DNA of 64,000 bases from Clostridium magnum DSM 2767 (GCF_001623875.1 NZ_LWAE01000001.1:682001-746000), one strand, 5' to 3'; counted from the first letter of the stretch, positions 36,435-46,272 are shown. Notes: generated by a model not told the origin, from the letters alone. Numbers and translations are program-made.

Positions 36435-38813
36435 ATGAAAGTTCCAGTTATATGGTTAAAAGATTATGTTGATATAGATATTTCACCAAAGGATTTAGGA
36501 GACAGATTAACTTTAAGTGGTTCTAAGGTTGAAGAGGTTGCAGTTACAGGTGATGAAATACAGAATGTTGTTACAGGAAAAATAATTAAAATAGAAAGAC
36601 ATCCAGATGCTGATAAGTTATCTATATGTCAGGTAGATATTGGGGAAGCTGATCCTATACAAATTGTTACAGCAGCAACAAATATGAAAGAGCAAGATGT
36701 AGTACCTACAGCTCTTCATGGCTCAACTCTTCACGGAGGTCTAAAAATTAAAAAAGGTAAGTTAAGGGGAGTTGTTTCAAATGGTATGTTCTGCTCAGAA
36801 GAGGAGCTTGGGATAGCTGGAGATGAGCCAGTACACGGACTTATGATACTTCCTCAGGACACACCTGTTGGAAAGGACATAAAAGAAGTTCTAGATATGA
36901 CAAGTGCTGTAATAGACTTAGAAATAACTTCTAATAGACCGGATTGTTTAAGTATAGTTGGTATGGCTAGAGAAACAGCTGCTACTTTAAATAAAACTTA
37001 TAAAATGCCTGTATTAGATTATAAATCCGTATGTACAGATAAAATAGAAGATGAACTAAAAGTAGAAGTAAGAGATGAATTATGCAGAAGATATATGGCT
37101 AGAGGGGTAAAGAACATTAAAATAGAACCATCACCAGGTTGGATGCAAGACAGATTATTAGAAGCTGGAGTTAGACCAATAAATAATATAGTAGATATAA
37201 CAAATTTTGTTATGCTAGAGATTGGTCAACCAATGCATGCTTTTGATACTAGAGAGATAACATCAAAAACTATAGTAGTAGAAAGAGCAAAGAATGGAGA
37301 ACAATTTACTACATTAGATGGGCAAGAAAGAACTCTTAACTCTGATGTTCTTAATATAAAGAATGGAGAAGAAACTATAGGGCTTGCTGGAATAATGGGA
37401 GGACTAAATTCAGAAGTAAAAGATGATACTACAGCTATAATATTTGAATCTGCTAACTTCAACGGAACAAATATTAGAGTATCTTCACAAAAATTAGGAC
37501 TTAGAACTGAGGCTTCTTCAAGATTTGAAAAAGATCTAGATCCTAACTTAACACAAATTGCTTTAAATAGAGCTTGTCATCTAGTTGAAGAATTAGGTGC
37601 AGGAGAAGTAATGGAAGGGACTATTGATATATACCCTGAAAAACTTCAGACACATACTTTAGAAGTAGATTATAACTGGGTAAATAAATTCCTTGGAACA
37701 GAAATACCAAAGGAAGATATGATAGATTATTTAAATAGATTAGAACTAGTAACAGAAACAAAGGGAGATACCCTAGCTATCACTGTACCTACTTTTAGAA
37801 GCGATGTAAATATCAAAGAAGATGTTGCTGAAGAGATAGCAAGAATATATGGATACAATAACATACCTACAACAGTTATTAGAAGCGTTAATACTAGAGG
37901 TGGAAAAAATAGAAAACAGCAATTAGATGATAAAGTAATAGAAGCACTTATAGGAAGCGGACTTAATCAGTCAATAAGCTATTCTTTTGTAAGTCGTAAA
38001 GTTTTCGATAAAATACTTCTAGATAAAGACAGTAGCTTAAGAAATGCTATAGCTATAAGAAATCCACTAGGAGAAGATTATAGCATAATGAGAACAACAA
38101 CTATTCCATCTATAATGGAATCTCTATCTAGAAACTATTCTAGAAATAATGAGGCCGCAAGATTATTTGAAATTGGTAAGGTATATATACCAAATGAAGA
38201 TCCAAATAAGCTTCCAGAAGAAAGAAATCTAGTAACAGTAGGTTTATATGGAAATGTAGACTACTTGCACATAAAGGGAGTAGTTGAAAATATATTAGAT
38301 GCATTAGGTATCGAAAAATTCTCCTTTAAGAGAGAAAGTGAAAATCCTAGCTTCCATCCAGGAAAAACTGCAACTTTATATATAAAGAAGGATCTAGTAG
38401 GTATTTTAGGAGAAGTACATCCTGATGTAGCAGATAACTATGGTGTAGATGAAAGATGCTATATTGCTGAATTAAATTTAGATGTATTGTATAGTTATGC
38501 AAAGCTAGATAAAAAATATAAAGCTCTTCCTAAATTCCCTGCAGTTACAAGAGATATGGCAATTTTAATTGACGATGCTGTACTTGTTCAGGATATAGAA
38601 GATATAATGTGGAAACAAGGTGGCAATATAGTTGAAAGTATAAAACTTTTCGACGTATATAAAGGTGAACAGGTTCCAGTAGGAAAGAAGAGTATAGCAT
38701 ATTCTATGATATACAGATTAGAAAACAAAACTTTAACAGATGAAGAAGTAAGTAAAGTACATGATAAAATAGTAAGAACTTTAGAAAATAGACTTGGAGC
38801 ACAGTTAAGATAA
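36435..38813 (+). CDS. pheT: Phenylalanyl-tRNA synthetase beta subunit
   Basis: 792 residues, full length: tRNA-binding EMAP-like domain (about 40-150, [15 protein letters not shown]), B3/B4 editing domain (about 210-385), B5 (about 405-475), catalytic-like core and the C-terminal ferredoxin-like anticodon domain (about 700-792, [14 protein letters not shown]). Follows pheS by 57 bp with ribosome site AAAGGAGG. Confidence 0.97.
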   Translation: MKVPVIWLKDYVDIDISPKDLGDRLTLSGSKVEEVAVTGDEIQNVVTGKIIKIERHPDADKLSICQVDIGEADPIQIVTAATNMKEQDVVPTALHGSTLHGGLKIKKGKLRGVVSNGMFCSEEELGIAGDEPVHGLMILPQDTPVGKDIKEVLDMTSAVIDLEITSNRPDCLSIVGMARETAATLNKTYKMPVLDYKSVCTDKIEDELKVEVRDELCRRYMARGVKNIKIEPSPGWMQDRLLEAGVRPINNIVDITNFVMLEIGQPMHAFDTREITSKTIVVERAKNGEQFTTLDGQERTLNSDVLNIKNGEETIGLAGIMGGLNSEVKDDTTAIIFESANFNGTNIRVSSQKLGLRTEASSRFEKDLDPNLTQIALNRACHLVEELGAGEVMEGTIDIYPEKLQTHTLEVDYNWVNKFLGTEIPKEDMIDYLNRLELVTETKGDTLAITVPTFRSDVNIKEDVAEEIARIYGYNNIPTTVIRSVNTRGGKNRKQQLDDKVIEALIGSGLNQSISYSFVSRKVFDKILLDKDSSLRNAIAIRNPLGEDYSIMRTTTIPSIMESLSRNYSRNNEAARLFEIGKVYIPNEDPNKLPEERNLVTVGLYGNVDYLHIKGVVENILDALGIEKFSFKRESENPSFHPGKTATLYIKKDLVGILGEVHPDVADNYGVDERCYIAELNLDVLYSYAKLDKKYKALPKFPAVTRDMAILIDDAVLVQDIEDIMWKQGGNIVESIKLFDVYKGEQVPVGKKSIAYSMIYRLENKTLTDEEVSKVHDKIVRTLENRLGAQLR

Positions 38814-38831
38814 GCAGACATCCCCAATAAT

Positions 38832-38872
38832 AGAAGCAGTAGTGTGTAAGAAAATTACTCTACTGCTTTTAT
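38832..38872 (+). terminator. Terminator after pheT
   Basis: AAGCAGTAG pairs with CTACTGCTT across about 18 nt, followed by TTATTATTG. Confidence 0.7.
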
Positions 38873-38889
38873 TATTGTCTATAAGTTAA

Positions 38890-39052
38890 GGCATCTTCAA
38901 AAAATAACTAGTCAATCTGCTAGTCTATTTTGCGTCATACTGCGTTGGCAGAATCCTTAGATAGGGTCGGTTATCTGCGGAACCTGTCTCCTTGTCTGAC
39001 ACAAAATATCCGTCGCATCTTTGACTTGTTATTTTATTTCAGATGCGTAATA
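38890..39052. mobile_element. MITE-like element with imperfect terminal inverted repeats
   Basis: About 160 bp bounded by GGCATCTTCAAAAAATAAC.AGTCAA and TTGACTTGTTATTTTATTTCAGATGC, which pair over roughly 25 bp. The inside is far more G/C-rich than its surroundings (GATAGGGTCGGTTATCTGCGG, GACACAAAATATCCGTCGC) and has no real gene. It has the form of a nonautonomous element. I recall similar sequences as clostridial repeats but cannot confirm that here. Confidence 0.6.
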
Positions 39053-39136
39053 AAATTGTTTAATATGTATAAATTTTATGTTAAAATAACTATATATAAG
39101 CTGGAACAAAGAGTAATTATCTAAGAGGGTGTTCGC

Positions 39137-39718
39137 ATGAATATAGTAACGGTTAAGATAAACGGCGTTGAATACAATTTAAAAGGTGAAGAACAGGAAG
39201 AGTATTTACATAAGGTAGCTGGCTATGTTGATAAAAAAGTAAAAAATATATTAGAGAATAACACCAAATTAAGTACATCATCAGCAGCTATTCTTTCTGC
39301 AGTAAATATAGTAGATGATATGTTTAAGAAGCAGAGAGAATATGAGAATTTTTTAGAAAAGGTTGAACAGATACAAAGAAAGCAAAAGTCTTATGAGGAA
39401 GAAGTAGCATCTTTAAAAGGTCAACTTAAGCACATGCAGGAGTATAACTCAGAGCTTCAAGTAAAATTAAAAAATAACACTAACTCTGAGTATTTGCAAC
39501 AAAAAGAAGATGAACTAAGAAGATTGAAGGAAGAAATGGAAATAATCCAGAAAACAGCTCAAGAATACATGAAAGAGAATGTAGAACTTAAGGCGCAAAA
39601 TAAGGAAATTAAGTTTCAACTTCAATCTGCCAAGTATAAGGTTATCGATTTACAGCACAAACTATTAGAGAATCAAATAAGCTTAGCAGTAGAAAAAAAA
39701 AGAATAATCCATTATTAA
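39137..39718 (+). CDS. zapA: Cell division protein ZapA-like, with long coiled coil
   Basis: 193 residues. The N-terminal 90 residues form the ZapA domain (VTVKINGVEYNLKGEEQEEYLHKVAGYVDKKV), and the remaining 100 a continuous coiled coil, much longer than E. coli ZapA (109). It should bind FtsZ and stabilise the division ring. It follows pheT, an order common in clostridia. Ribosome site AAGAGGGTG. Confidence 0.88.
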   Translation: MNIVTVKINGVEYNLKGEEQEEYLHKVAGYVDKKVKNILENNTKLSTSSAAILSAVNIVDDMFKKQREYENFLEKVEQIQRKQKSYEEEVASLKGQLKHMQEYNSELQVKLKNNTNSEYLQQKEDELRRLKEEMEIIQKTAQEYMKENVELKAQNKEIKFQLQSAKYKVIDLQHKLLENQISLAVEKKRIIHY

Positions 39719-39735
39719 ATGATGTTACAAAATAG

Positions 39736-39777
39736 AAGCCAAACTAATTGTCTCTCAATTAGTTTGGCTTTTATTTT
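39736..39777 (+). terminator. Terminator after zapA
   Basis: Perfect 15-bp stem AAGCCAAACTAATTG (39736-39750) and complement (39756-39770), then TTATTTT. Confidence 0.9.
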
Positions 39778-39786
39778 GCTGTAAGA

Positions 39787-39826
39787 ACAATTACATGAAA
39801 GTTTCATATAATAGTTTCATATAATG
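39787..39826 (+). promoter_or_regulatory. Candidate sigma-E/K (mother-cell) promoter
   Basis: AC (39787-39788), 16 bp, CATATAATA (39805-39813) fits the sigma-K pattern AC-N16-CATAnnnTA. A second CATATAATG follows at 39818. It is upstream of the Lys/His-rich protein gene and would place that gene in late sporulation. In A/T-rich DNA chance matches are possible. Confidence 0.45.
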
Positions 39827-39872
39827 ATAGTAGTAAATTAAGTTGGAATTAATTTTTAGAGGGGATAGGAGA

Positions 39873-40331
39873 ATGAAAAAGAACATATCTGATTGTAATA
39901 ATTTTGATAAACATAAAGAAGTTGTTGTAGAATTTGAACCTTGTGAAATTGTAAAACAGCTTGATATAGAAATAAGTATGGGAGATTGCGCTTGTCAGCT
40001 GCCTATTTCTCCTTGTCCTTTATGGTATAAAGATCATCACTACCGCAAACACTGGCATAAACATCAATATAAGTACTGTATTGAAAAATGTGATGTAAAC
40101 TCTTGTAACTATAAATCTTTATTAATGATGTTAGAACATTATAATAAGCGACATCGTAAGCATAAACATAAAGATAAAGATAAAGATAAAGATAAGCATA
40201 AACATAAAGATAAGCATAAACATAAAGATAAAGATAAAGATAAGCATAAACATAAAGATAAAGATAAGCATAAGCATAAACATAAACATAAGAACAAGCA
40301 TCATAGGAGCTCTAAGGAAAAACATGATTAA
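39873..40331 (+). CDS. Lys/His/Asp-repeat protein, possible spore coat component
   Basis: 152 residues from the ATG at 39873 after GAGGGGATAGGAG. The N-terminal 90 residues contain a FEPCEI stretch, several cysteines (CACQ, SPCPLWY, CIEKCDVNSC) and HHYRKHWHKHQYKYC. From about residue 95 to the end it is nearly pure HK and DK dipeptides, encoded by CATAAA/GATAAA hexamers in blocks of about 21-27 nt. No signal peptide. Such basic, His-rich tails recall CotG-like spore coat proteins and metal-binding proteins; either is inference. The candidate mother-cell promoter and neighbouring CgeB-like genes favour a spore role. Confidence 0.75.
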   Translation: MKKNISDCNNFDKHKEVVVEFEPCEIVKQLDIEISMGDCACQLPISPCPLWYKDHHYRKHWHKHQYKYCIEKCDVNSCNYKSLLMMLEHYNKRHRKHKHKDKDKDKDKHKHKDKHKHKDKDKDKHKHKDKDKHKHKHKHKNKHHRSSKEKHD

Positions 40332-40364
40332 AATTTCTTTAATAATATCTGTGTATAAAAATGG

Positions 40365-40414
40365 ACTAATAAAATAGGCGGTTAACAAGTTACTAGCCTA
40401 TTTTATTAGTTTTT
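40365..40414. terminator. Bidirectional terminator
   Basis: ACTAATAAAATAGGC (40365-40379) pairs with GCCTATTTTATTAGT (40396-40410); TTTTT follows on the plus side. It serves the convergent Lys/His-rich gene and GT2 gene, overlapping the end of the latter. Confidence 0.8.
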
Positions 40415-41304
40415 ATGTTATTAAAAGATATGTTAAACTTTTCGAAAAAGTAATCTTCATTAAATTTTCTCTTATTAAAATACTCTTTTCTTTGCTTTAT
40501 TAAGCCCTCATTAAGCATTATTTTTGCAGCAGCAGAAGAAAAAGCATAATTATTACGAGCTATATTTAATGCTTTTGCTAGGTTTTTGTTACTAAAGTGG
40601 GAATAGGCCATACATAGAAAGTTATATATAACATTTTCATAGGTTACTTGATAGGGATGCCTTGATCTAAAGAGATGTTTTACTTCTACAGATGTATCTA
40701 AAATAATTTTATATCCGAATAACCATGATTTAAAACATAGTTCTTCGTCTTCTTTTCCCCATACCTGAAAATATTTATCAAATCCTCCAATTGCGTCAAA
40801 GACCTCTTTTTTTATTCCGAAGGCACATCCGCAAGCTATAGGTATTTCAGAACCATTGTTTTTAGGTTCATTTAGTAACCATGTAACTTCAAGATTTTTA
40901 TTCCAAGTTTGGCCATAACCTTTAGAATTTTCTTTTATCATGTCTTTAATTACAGGAGCTATGATATGAGCATTATTTTGTTCTAGAGTTTTTATAAGAG
41001 TATCCAGCCAGTAATCTGGAACAGAAACATGAGCATCACAAAAAAATAGGTACTTCCCTAATGCTGCGGTTGCCCCCAAGTTTCGTGAACCCGCTGCTCC
41101 TAAACTGAGTGCAGAAATAAGTTTTATATTTTTATAAATTTCTTTATTTTTATTTATAAAATCACAACTTCCATCTGTACAACTATCATCAACTATAATA
41201 ATTTCATAGGAAAGGTTATTTTCTGAGTTCATTATAGAGTCTACAGTTTTTTTTAAGTTATTAACTTCATTTTTGCAAGGAATTACTATTGAAACATCAA
41301 ACAT
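40393..41304 (-). CDS. Glycosyltransferase family 2
   Basis: 303 residues. GT-A fold: VSIVIPCKNEVNNLKKTVDSI at the N-terminus, IIIVDDSCTDGS near 38, FFCDAHVSVPDYW (DxH in the place of DxD) near 90, and GGFDKYFQVWGKEDEELCFK near 175 with the ED motif of polypeptide/GalNAc-like GT2 enzymes. No membrane segment. It should add a sugar from a nucleotide donor. Paralogous to the next minus-strand gene (41334). Start ATG after GGAAGTG. Confidence 0.88.
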   Translation of the reverse strand: MFDVSIVIPCKNEVNNLKKTVDSIMNSENNLSYEIIIVDDSCTDGSCDFINKNKEIYKNIKLISALSLGAAGSRNLGATAALGKYLFFCDAHVSVPDYWLDTLIKTLEQNNAHIIAPVIKDMIKENSKGYGQTWNKNLEVTWLLNEPKNNGSEIPIACGCAFGIKKEVFDAIGGFDKYFQVWGKEDEELCFKSWLFGYKIILDTSVEVKHLFRSRHPYQVTYENVIYNFLCMAYSHFSNKNLAKALNIARNNYAFSSAAAKIMLNEGLIKQRKEYFNKRKFNEDYFFEKFNISFNNIKTNKIG

Positions 41305-41333
41305 ATATAATTCACTTCCATTCTATATATTCA

Positions 41334-42287
41334 TTAAAAGTGGATGTTGAATTTCTTAAAGAAATAGTTCTCATCGAATTTTCTTTTTATAAAATATTTT
41401 TTTCTTTGTTTTAGTAAATCTTCATTTAGCATTAAATTTGTAAAAGCTATATTGAAGTTAGGTTTAGATTTAAAAAGCTCCAGTATTTTCACTAAATTAT
41501 TATAATCAAAGTGTAGATATGCAAGACATAAATAATTGTATATAAGATCAGAATAAGTTATTTTATATGAGTCATATATTTTAAAAAGATGATTTACTTC
41601 TATTGATGTATCTATTAAAATCTTATACCCGAATAACCATAGTTTTAAGGAGAACTCTTGATCTTCAACCCCATAAAGTTTTAGGTGATTGTCAAAGCCG
41701 CCAATTGTTTCAAATATATCTTTTTTTATTCCTAGAATACATCCAGGAGCTAAAGGAATTTCAGCATAAGAACTGTCTGGTTTGCCGAGCCATATAAATT
41801 CAAGATTGGTATTCCATGTTCCACCATAACCTCTATCTTCAGTTTCCATATTTTTTATTGCCGGAATTACGGCATCACCGTTGCTTTCCTTTAATGTCCT
41901 TACCATACTATCTAGCCAGTAATCAGGAACTGATATATGTGCATCGCAGAAAAATAAATATTTTCCTTTTGATGATTTGGTGCCTAAATTTCTTGCAGCG
42001 GCTACACCTATGTTTTTAGAAAAAATAAGCTTTATATTTTTATAATTATCATTTGTATATACAAAACTACAGCTGTTGTCAGTTGAACCATCATCAACTA
42101 TAATTATTTCAAAGGAAAGTACATTTTTTGAATTTAATATAGAATCTATAGTCTTTTTTAGAGTGTTAATCTCATTTCTACAGGAAATTATAATTGAGAT
42201 ATCTAATGATTGATCTATAGTGTTTAAATCATTATTAGAACTGTTATTTTTACTTTTTTTATTTGAAGAAAAGAATCGAGAAAGCAT
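41334..42287 (-). CDS. Glycosyltransferase family 2, paralogue
   Basis: 317 residues; adds a Ser/Asn/Lys-rich N-terminal tail (about 30 residues) to the same GT-A core as its neighbour: ISIIISCRNEINTLKKTIDSI, IVDDGSTDNS, FFCDAHISVPDYW, GGFDNHLKLYGVEDQEFSLK. The two genes are 29 bp apart and arose by tandem duplication. The C-termini (KQRKKYFIKRKFDENYFFKKFN) are almost the same. Acceptor unknown. Confidence 0.88.
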   Translation of the reverse strand: MLSRFFSSNKKSKNNSSNNDLNTIDQSLDISIIISCRNEINTLKKTIDSILNSKNVLSFEIIIVDDGSTDNSCSFVYTNDNYKNIKLIFSKNIGVAAARNLGTKSSKGKYLFFCDAHISVPDYWLDSMVRTLKESNGDAVIPAIKNMETEDRGYGGTWNTNLEFIWLGKPDSSYAEIPLAPGCILGIKKDIFETIGGFDNHLKLYGVEDQEFSLKLWLFGYKILIDTSIEVNHLFKIYDSYKITYSDLIYNYLCLAYLHFDYNNLVKILELFKSKPNFNIAFTNLMLNEDLLKQRKKYFIKRKFDENYFFKKFNIHF

Positions 42288-42355
42288 AAATAACCAATCC
42301 TCCAGTAATAAAAAATTATATATTGATAAAATTTAGCTTAGTGTGGATAGATATA

Positions 42356-42386
42356 AGGTCTGGAATTCTAAATTCCAGACCTATTA
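42356..42386. terminator. Hairpin after the Cys-rich gene
   Basis: Perfect 12-bp stem AGGTCTGGAATT (42356-42367) and AATTCCAGACCT (42371-42382) with a 3-nt loop. Its position after the Cys-rich minus-strand gene and before the GT2 paralogue suggests a terminator, although the T tract is weak. Confidence 0.6.
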
Positions 42387-42397
42387 TTAAATAAATA

Positions 42398-42958
42398 CTA
42401 AGGACAGCATTTTTTAGGTAGATCATTTGGACAAATATTTGAGCATTGTTCAATATTAAAATCAGTATAGTGGGCTATAACTTTTGATTTTAATTTAAGA
42501 TGACAACATAAAGAGCCAGGTAGTACAAAGCAGAATTTACATACAACAACATGCTCGCAATTTTCACCTGGGTGACTGGAAGGTAGTGGAGGAGTAGTTA
42601 TTTCCTTAACTTCAAAGCCCCTAACCTTAGATCCTTCAAAGAGTAGTACTCCCACGGCAATCTTTTTATTAGGACAAACACACTTAAGAATAACTCGAAC
42701 GGTTACTAATCTTCCTTGGCAGGTAAGTTCTGTTTTTATGTCTTTAGTATCGGAAATTTCACAGGGCTCTAATCTTATTGGAATTGGAGATGTACCACAA
42801 CAGTCAGCATCAACTGAAGTGCAAGGAGGACGATCCTCTTTATCATGAGTGCAAGGATCACAATCCTCATCATAAGTTAAATCATCTGGTAGCTCATCAA
42901 GGGCAAACTCTTCATATAATGGAGAATTAGATTTTATTATTTTATTTTTTTCTTGCAA
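42398..42958 (-). CDS. Cysteine-rich protein of unknown function, possible spore surface protein
   Basis: 186 residues from a TTG at 42956-42958, 8 nt after AAGAAGG; a GTG nine bases earlier overlaps that site. Acidic N-terminus (DELPDDLTYDEDCDPC), then about 17 cysteines including CDPC, DCCG, KCVC, KFCF, LCC and a terminal KKCCP. The middle (RLEPCEISDTKDIKTELTCQGRLVTVRVILKCVCPNKKIAVGVLLFE) looks like a beta-rich domain. An EPCEI motif is shared with the Lys/His-rich protein at 39873. No signal peptide, so probably assembled on the forespore rather than secreted. Function unknown. Confidence 0.7.
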   Translation of the reverse strand: MQEKNKIIKSNSPLYEEFALDELPDDLTYDEDCDPCTHDKEDRPPCTSVDADCCGTSPIPIRLEPCEISDTKDIKTELTCQGRLVTVRVILKCVCPNKKIAVGVLLFEGSKVRGFEVKEITTPPLPSSHPGENCEHVVVCKFCFVLPGSLCCHLKLKSKVIAHYTDFNIEQCSNICPNDLPKKCCP

Positions 42959-43010
42959 AATATTCACCTTCTTATAAAAATTAGATTAAATTTATTTAAT
43001 AATCCTATTA

Positions 43011-43038
43011 CATAGTATGGTATATAGACTATGAATGT
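43011..43038 (-). promoter_or_regulatory. Candidate sigma-E/K promoter of the Cys-rich gene
   Basis: On the minus strand, AC (43038-43037), 17 bp, CATACTATG (43019-43011). It fits the mother-cell consensus and lies about 55 bp before the start codon. Confidence 0.4.
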
Positions 43039-43185
43039 TCATGTAAGATACTAAAAGATTAAATGATACAATACTTTATCATGTATGTGCATATAAGAAT
43101 CAAAAATAAAACGTAATAATTAGTATTTTCAGTGCATAGTAATAATTTTAAGAAATACTATTAAGAACATAGTAGGAGGATTTCT

Positions 43186-44175
43186 ATGAAAATATTGCTA
43201 TGCATAAGAAATGATTACTATAGAAGTTTTGCAGGCGATTCTATGCAGGTTATAAAAACAGCAGAATATTTAGGGAGAAAAGGTTTACAGGTAGAGATAA
43301 ATAATGGTGGAATTATAGATTATTCTAGCTATGATATAGTACATTTGTTTAATTTAACTAGAATAGGTGATGCTTATAAGTATTATAAAATAGCTAAATC
43401 ATATAAAAAAGTTATAGTAATGACATCTTCTTATTGGAATCTAAAGAGATACTATGAGTATATACAAGATTATGAGGGTGTAAAACTATGGGATAAGTGT
43501 AAACCTTATAGAATGGAAATACTAAAAGGTTGTAAAATGATATATGTTAACAGTGAAATGGAAGCTAAATTATTAAAAAGCGACTTTGGAGAAGGAATAA
43601 ACTATAAAATTATATATAATGGAGTAGAAACAGAAAGAGAGGATATTCCGTTGTATAATTTAAAAGAAAGATTTAACTTAAATAACTATATATTATGTGT
43701 AGGGAAAATATGCAATATGAAGAATCAATTAACTCTTGCAAAAATCTGTAATGAATTAGGTAGACAGTTGGTGCTTATAGGTAGTGTTGATGATAAAAGC
43801 TATTTTAACGAATGTATACAATTTAAGAATGTTATGTATTTAGGCTTCATGGACAGTTATAATATATATAATGCTTATCGATTTGCTAAAGTTCATGTAC
43901 TTCCAAGTTTTGTTGAGAATCCAGGGTTATCTAACCTAGAAGCAGCTGCTGCTGGTTGTAATATAGTTTCTACCTCAGAAGGAACTTCGAAAGAGTATTT
44001 TAAGGAAATGGCACTTTATTGTAACCCTTATAACGAAGAAGATATTGCCTTAGCAGTTGAAAAAGGATTTAAGCAGCGTAAAAATTCTTATCTAAAAAAT
44101 CATATTTTACAAAACTATAATTGGGAAAAATGCATTAATGCTTTGTATGAATACTATAAGAAGATATTATTATAG
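43186..44175 (+). CDS. Glycosyltransferase, GT4-like (GT-B fold)
   Basis: 329 residues. N-terminal IRNDYYRSFAGDSMQVIKTAEYLG resembles the acceptor-binding start of GT4 enzymes. The C-terminal donor domain has YNGVE, ILCVGKICNMKNQLTLAKI and the E-x7-E-like block FVENPGLSNLEAAAAGCNIVSTSEGTSKEYF near 245-275. It likely transfers a sugar during glycan assembly. Ribosome site GTAGGAGG. It diverges from the Cys-rich gene. Confidence 0.88.
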   Translation: MKILLCIRNDYYRSFAGDSMQVIKTAEYLGRKGLQVEINNGGIIDYSSYDIVHLFNLTRIGDAYKYYKIAKSYKKVIVMTSSYWNLKRYYEYIQDYEGVKLWDKCKPYRMEILKGCKMIYVNSEMEAKLLKSDFGEGINYKIIYNGVETEREDIPLYNLKERFNLNNYILCVGKICNMKNQLTLAKICNELGRQLVLIGSVDDKSYFNECIQFKNVMYLGFMDSYNIYNAYRFAKVHVLPSFVENPGLSNLEAAAAGCNIVSTSEGTSKEYFKEMALYCNPYNEEDIALAVEKGFKQRKNSYLKNHILQNYNWEKCINALYEYYKKILL

Positions 44176-44245
44176 GAAATGTTTTTTTATATAAACTAAG
44201 AAGTGAAAAATATTTATCTGATTATTGATAAGTTGGTCAATTGAT

Positions 44246-44280
44246 AAAAAGTGGTATGATTGGAATACCACTTTTTAACT
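44246..44280. terminator. Bidirectional terminator
   Basis: AAAAAGTGGTAT (44246-44257) pairs with ATACCACTTTTT (44265-44276). Lies between the convergent GT4-like gene and the first CgeB-like gene. Confidence 0.85.
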
Positions 44281-44292
44281 ATTATTCTCATA

Positions 44293-46047
44293 TTATACAG
44301 TTATAGTGCTAATATAATCCTCTGTATAACCAATTATTTTAATCTTTCCTGAAGATACTCCATCTTCTATTTTATATGTGGGTTGTTTAGAGGAAGCATG
44401 TCTTATACAAACATAATTGAATCGATCTGTAGCATATATTGAAAAACCCTTATCTACGCAATTTTTTAAAAATTCCATATCATATCTATATGATTTTTCA
44501 GAGAATATTAGTTTTTCAAAAACACTTTTTTTTATAACCATAGTAGAAAATTTTACATATTTCACATATTTATCTTCGATATTAGGTAGTATAATTACAA
44601 GTAACTGGTAGTTTTCGGAGTAAGCATAATAACTACATTTGCCTACTATATCTGCGTTACTATATTTAAATGCATTTACAGCATCCACTAAATAATTTTC
44701 TCCATAGTAGTTATCATCAAAAAATGCTACATATTCCAAGTTACTATGCTCAATAGCATAGTTTAAACATTGAACTAAAGATTTTTTTTCGCCTATTTGA
44801 ATTATTTTTATATTTTTATAGTCTCTATATTTATTGTGCCATGGGTTTATATTTATACCATTATTATTAACTATAATGATTAATTCTTTATTTTTATGGA
44901 GTTGTCTTTCATAATTTTTAAATATAATTTCCATGTTATCTTCTTTATCTATACATGTTATGATAGATACCCCAGGAGTATTAGGTTTTTTATAATTTAT
45001 GCCTACCTTGTCTAAAATAGTTTCAAGTCTTAATGTATAGGTATGATGATTAAAAATTTCTCTTTCACCAAGTAAGGATAATCGATCTCTAAATTCCTTA
45101 TCTTTTATTAAGAGTTCAAGGTACTTTATGGTATCTTCTTTTGTTCTAGGTAATTTAACGATTTTAGGAAACGTTTTTTCTATGCCTGGAGAATAGCTAC
45201 TGATTACATTTATACCGCATGCTAATAATTCAAAAACTCTTCTTGAAAACATAGTTGAGCTATCATCTACTGAATTTACATTTAAAAATATATTATATTT
45301 TTTGTAGAGGTCAGCAATTTTTTCATATGGAACATACCCCTTAATAAAAGTATGATATATTTCTGGGAATCTAAAATAATTGTCAAGATAGACATTGTTA
45401 TAATTGTAATTTCTGTCATAAATATGCAAATTATATTTTAAAGCTGGTTCTAATATATACTTCATATTTTTTTTTCTATGAAAATGTCCAATATTATACC
45501 AAGCACCAGCAAAAGCAACATTACCTATTTTTTTTTGTTCTTTATTTATTGGATTATGAGTTTTTATTTGTGCTGCAAATGGTAATGTATACACCCGATC
45601 ATGCTGTAAAAAAACTTTATATTTCTCAATGCAGTTTTCATCTGTAGTAAAAATATAATCAAATAGTTTAGCAGCCTCGATGAATTCATCAAAATGATAA
45701 GGATCTTCTTTATTCCAAAAAACAGTAGGTATCTGAAGTCTTTTGCATAATTCTGTTACATTTTGTAGTGTAGTACCTTCTTTGCTATCTATGCTTGAAA
45801 TTTTACCATACCAATCTCCATTAACTCCCATCCACGCAGATTCTATTAATAACAAATTGGGTCTTTCGTCTTGCAAAACCTGTATCCAGTTTTTTATATC
45901 TAATTGAATTAAGTCACATTCGTATTTTAAGTTTTGGTAACTAAAATCATCAAGAATACACGCTATTTTTAAATAAGGTTTTTCTATTATGATATTTTCA
46001 TTTGAGGATCTTATAAGTTTATATTTATTATAAGGATAAAAGTTCAT
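44293..46047 (-). CDS. CgeB-like glycosyltransferase fused to a GT2 domain (paralogue 1)
   Basis: 584 residues. The first 345 resemble spore maturation protein CgeB: IACILDDFSYQNLKYECDLIQL, NLLLIESAWMGVNGDW, TVFWNKEDPYHFDEF, FDYIFTTDENCIEKY and the donor-site MFSRRVFELLACGINVISSYS. From about 355 to 570 there is a GT2-type domain (VSIITCIDKEDNM) with FFDDNYYGE where the DxD motif should be, one Asp fewer than paralogue 2. CgeB acts late in spore crust glycosylation in Bacillus. Reads opposite to the other two paralogues. Confidence 0.82.
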   Translation of the reverse strand: MNFYPYNKYKLIRSSNENIIIEKPYLKIACILDDFSYQNLKYECDLIQLDIKNWIQVLQDERPNLLLIESAWMGVNGDWYGKISSIDSKEGTTLQNVTELCKRLQIPTVFWNKEDPYHFDEFIEAAKLFDYIFTTDENCIEKYKVFLQHDRVYTLPFAAQIKTHNPINKEQKKIGNVAFAGAWYNIGHFHRKKNMKYILEPALKYNLHIYDRNYNYNNVYLDNYFRFPEIYHTFIKGYVPYEKIADLYKKYNIFLNVNSVDDSSTMFSRRVFELLACGINVISSYSPGIEKTFPKIVKLPRTKEDTIKYLELLIKDKEFRDRLSLLGEREIFNHHTYTLRLETILDKVGINYKKPNTPGVSIITCIDKEDNMEIIFKNYERQLHKNKELIIIVNNNGININPWHNKYRDYKNIKIIQIGEKKSLVQCLNYAIEHSNLEYVAFFDDNYYGENYLVDAVNAFKYSNADIVGKCSYYAYSENYQLLVIILPNIEDKYVKYVKFSTMVIKKSVFEKLIFSEKSYRYDMEFLKNCVDKGFSIYATDRFNYVCIRHASSKQPTYKIEDGVSSGKIKIIGYTEDYISTITV

Positions 46048-46272
46048 ATAGTATCACCTGTTAAAACATACTTTTATTTAAGTTTGAAAAAATAAATTAT
46101 ATATTTATATAGCAAATATATGTTCTTGAGTCATAAGCATGTTTTTCAGTTATAGACTTATTTTATTATATATGTAAAAATTCCAAATGGTGAAAGTATT
46201 TTATATTGAACAGTAAAAAGTACTGTATAACAGTTGAAATAGAGTAAAAAAATGTTATTACTGATTGTTATC

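Noticed and set aside
40150..40300. Possible CRISPR array
   Set aside because: The repeats are contiguous hexamer-based coding repeats with no unique spacers, and they lie inside a gene with a ribosome site.
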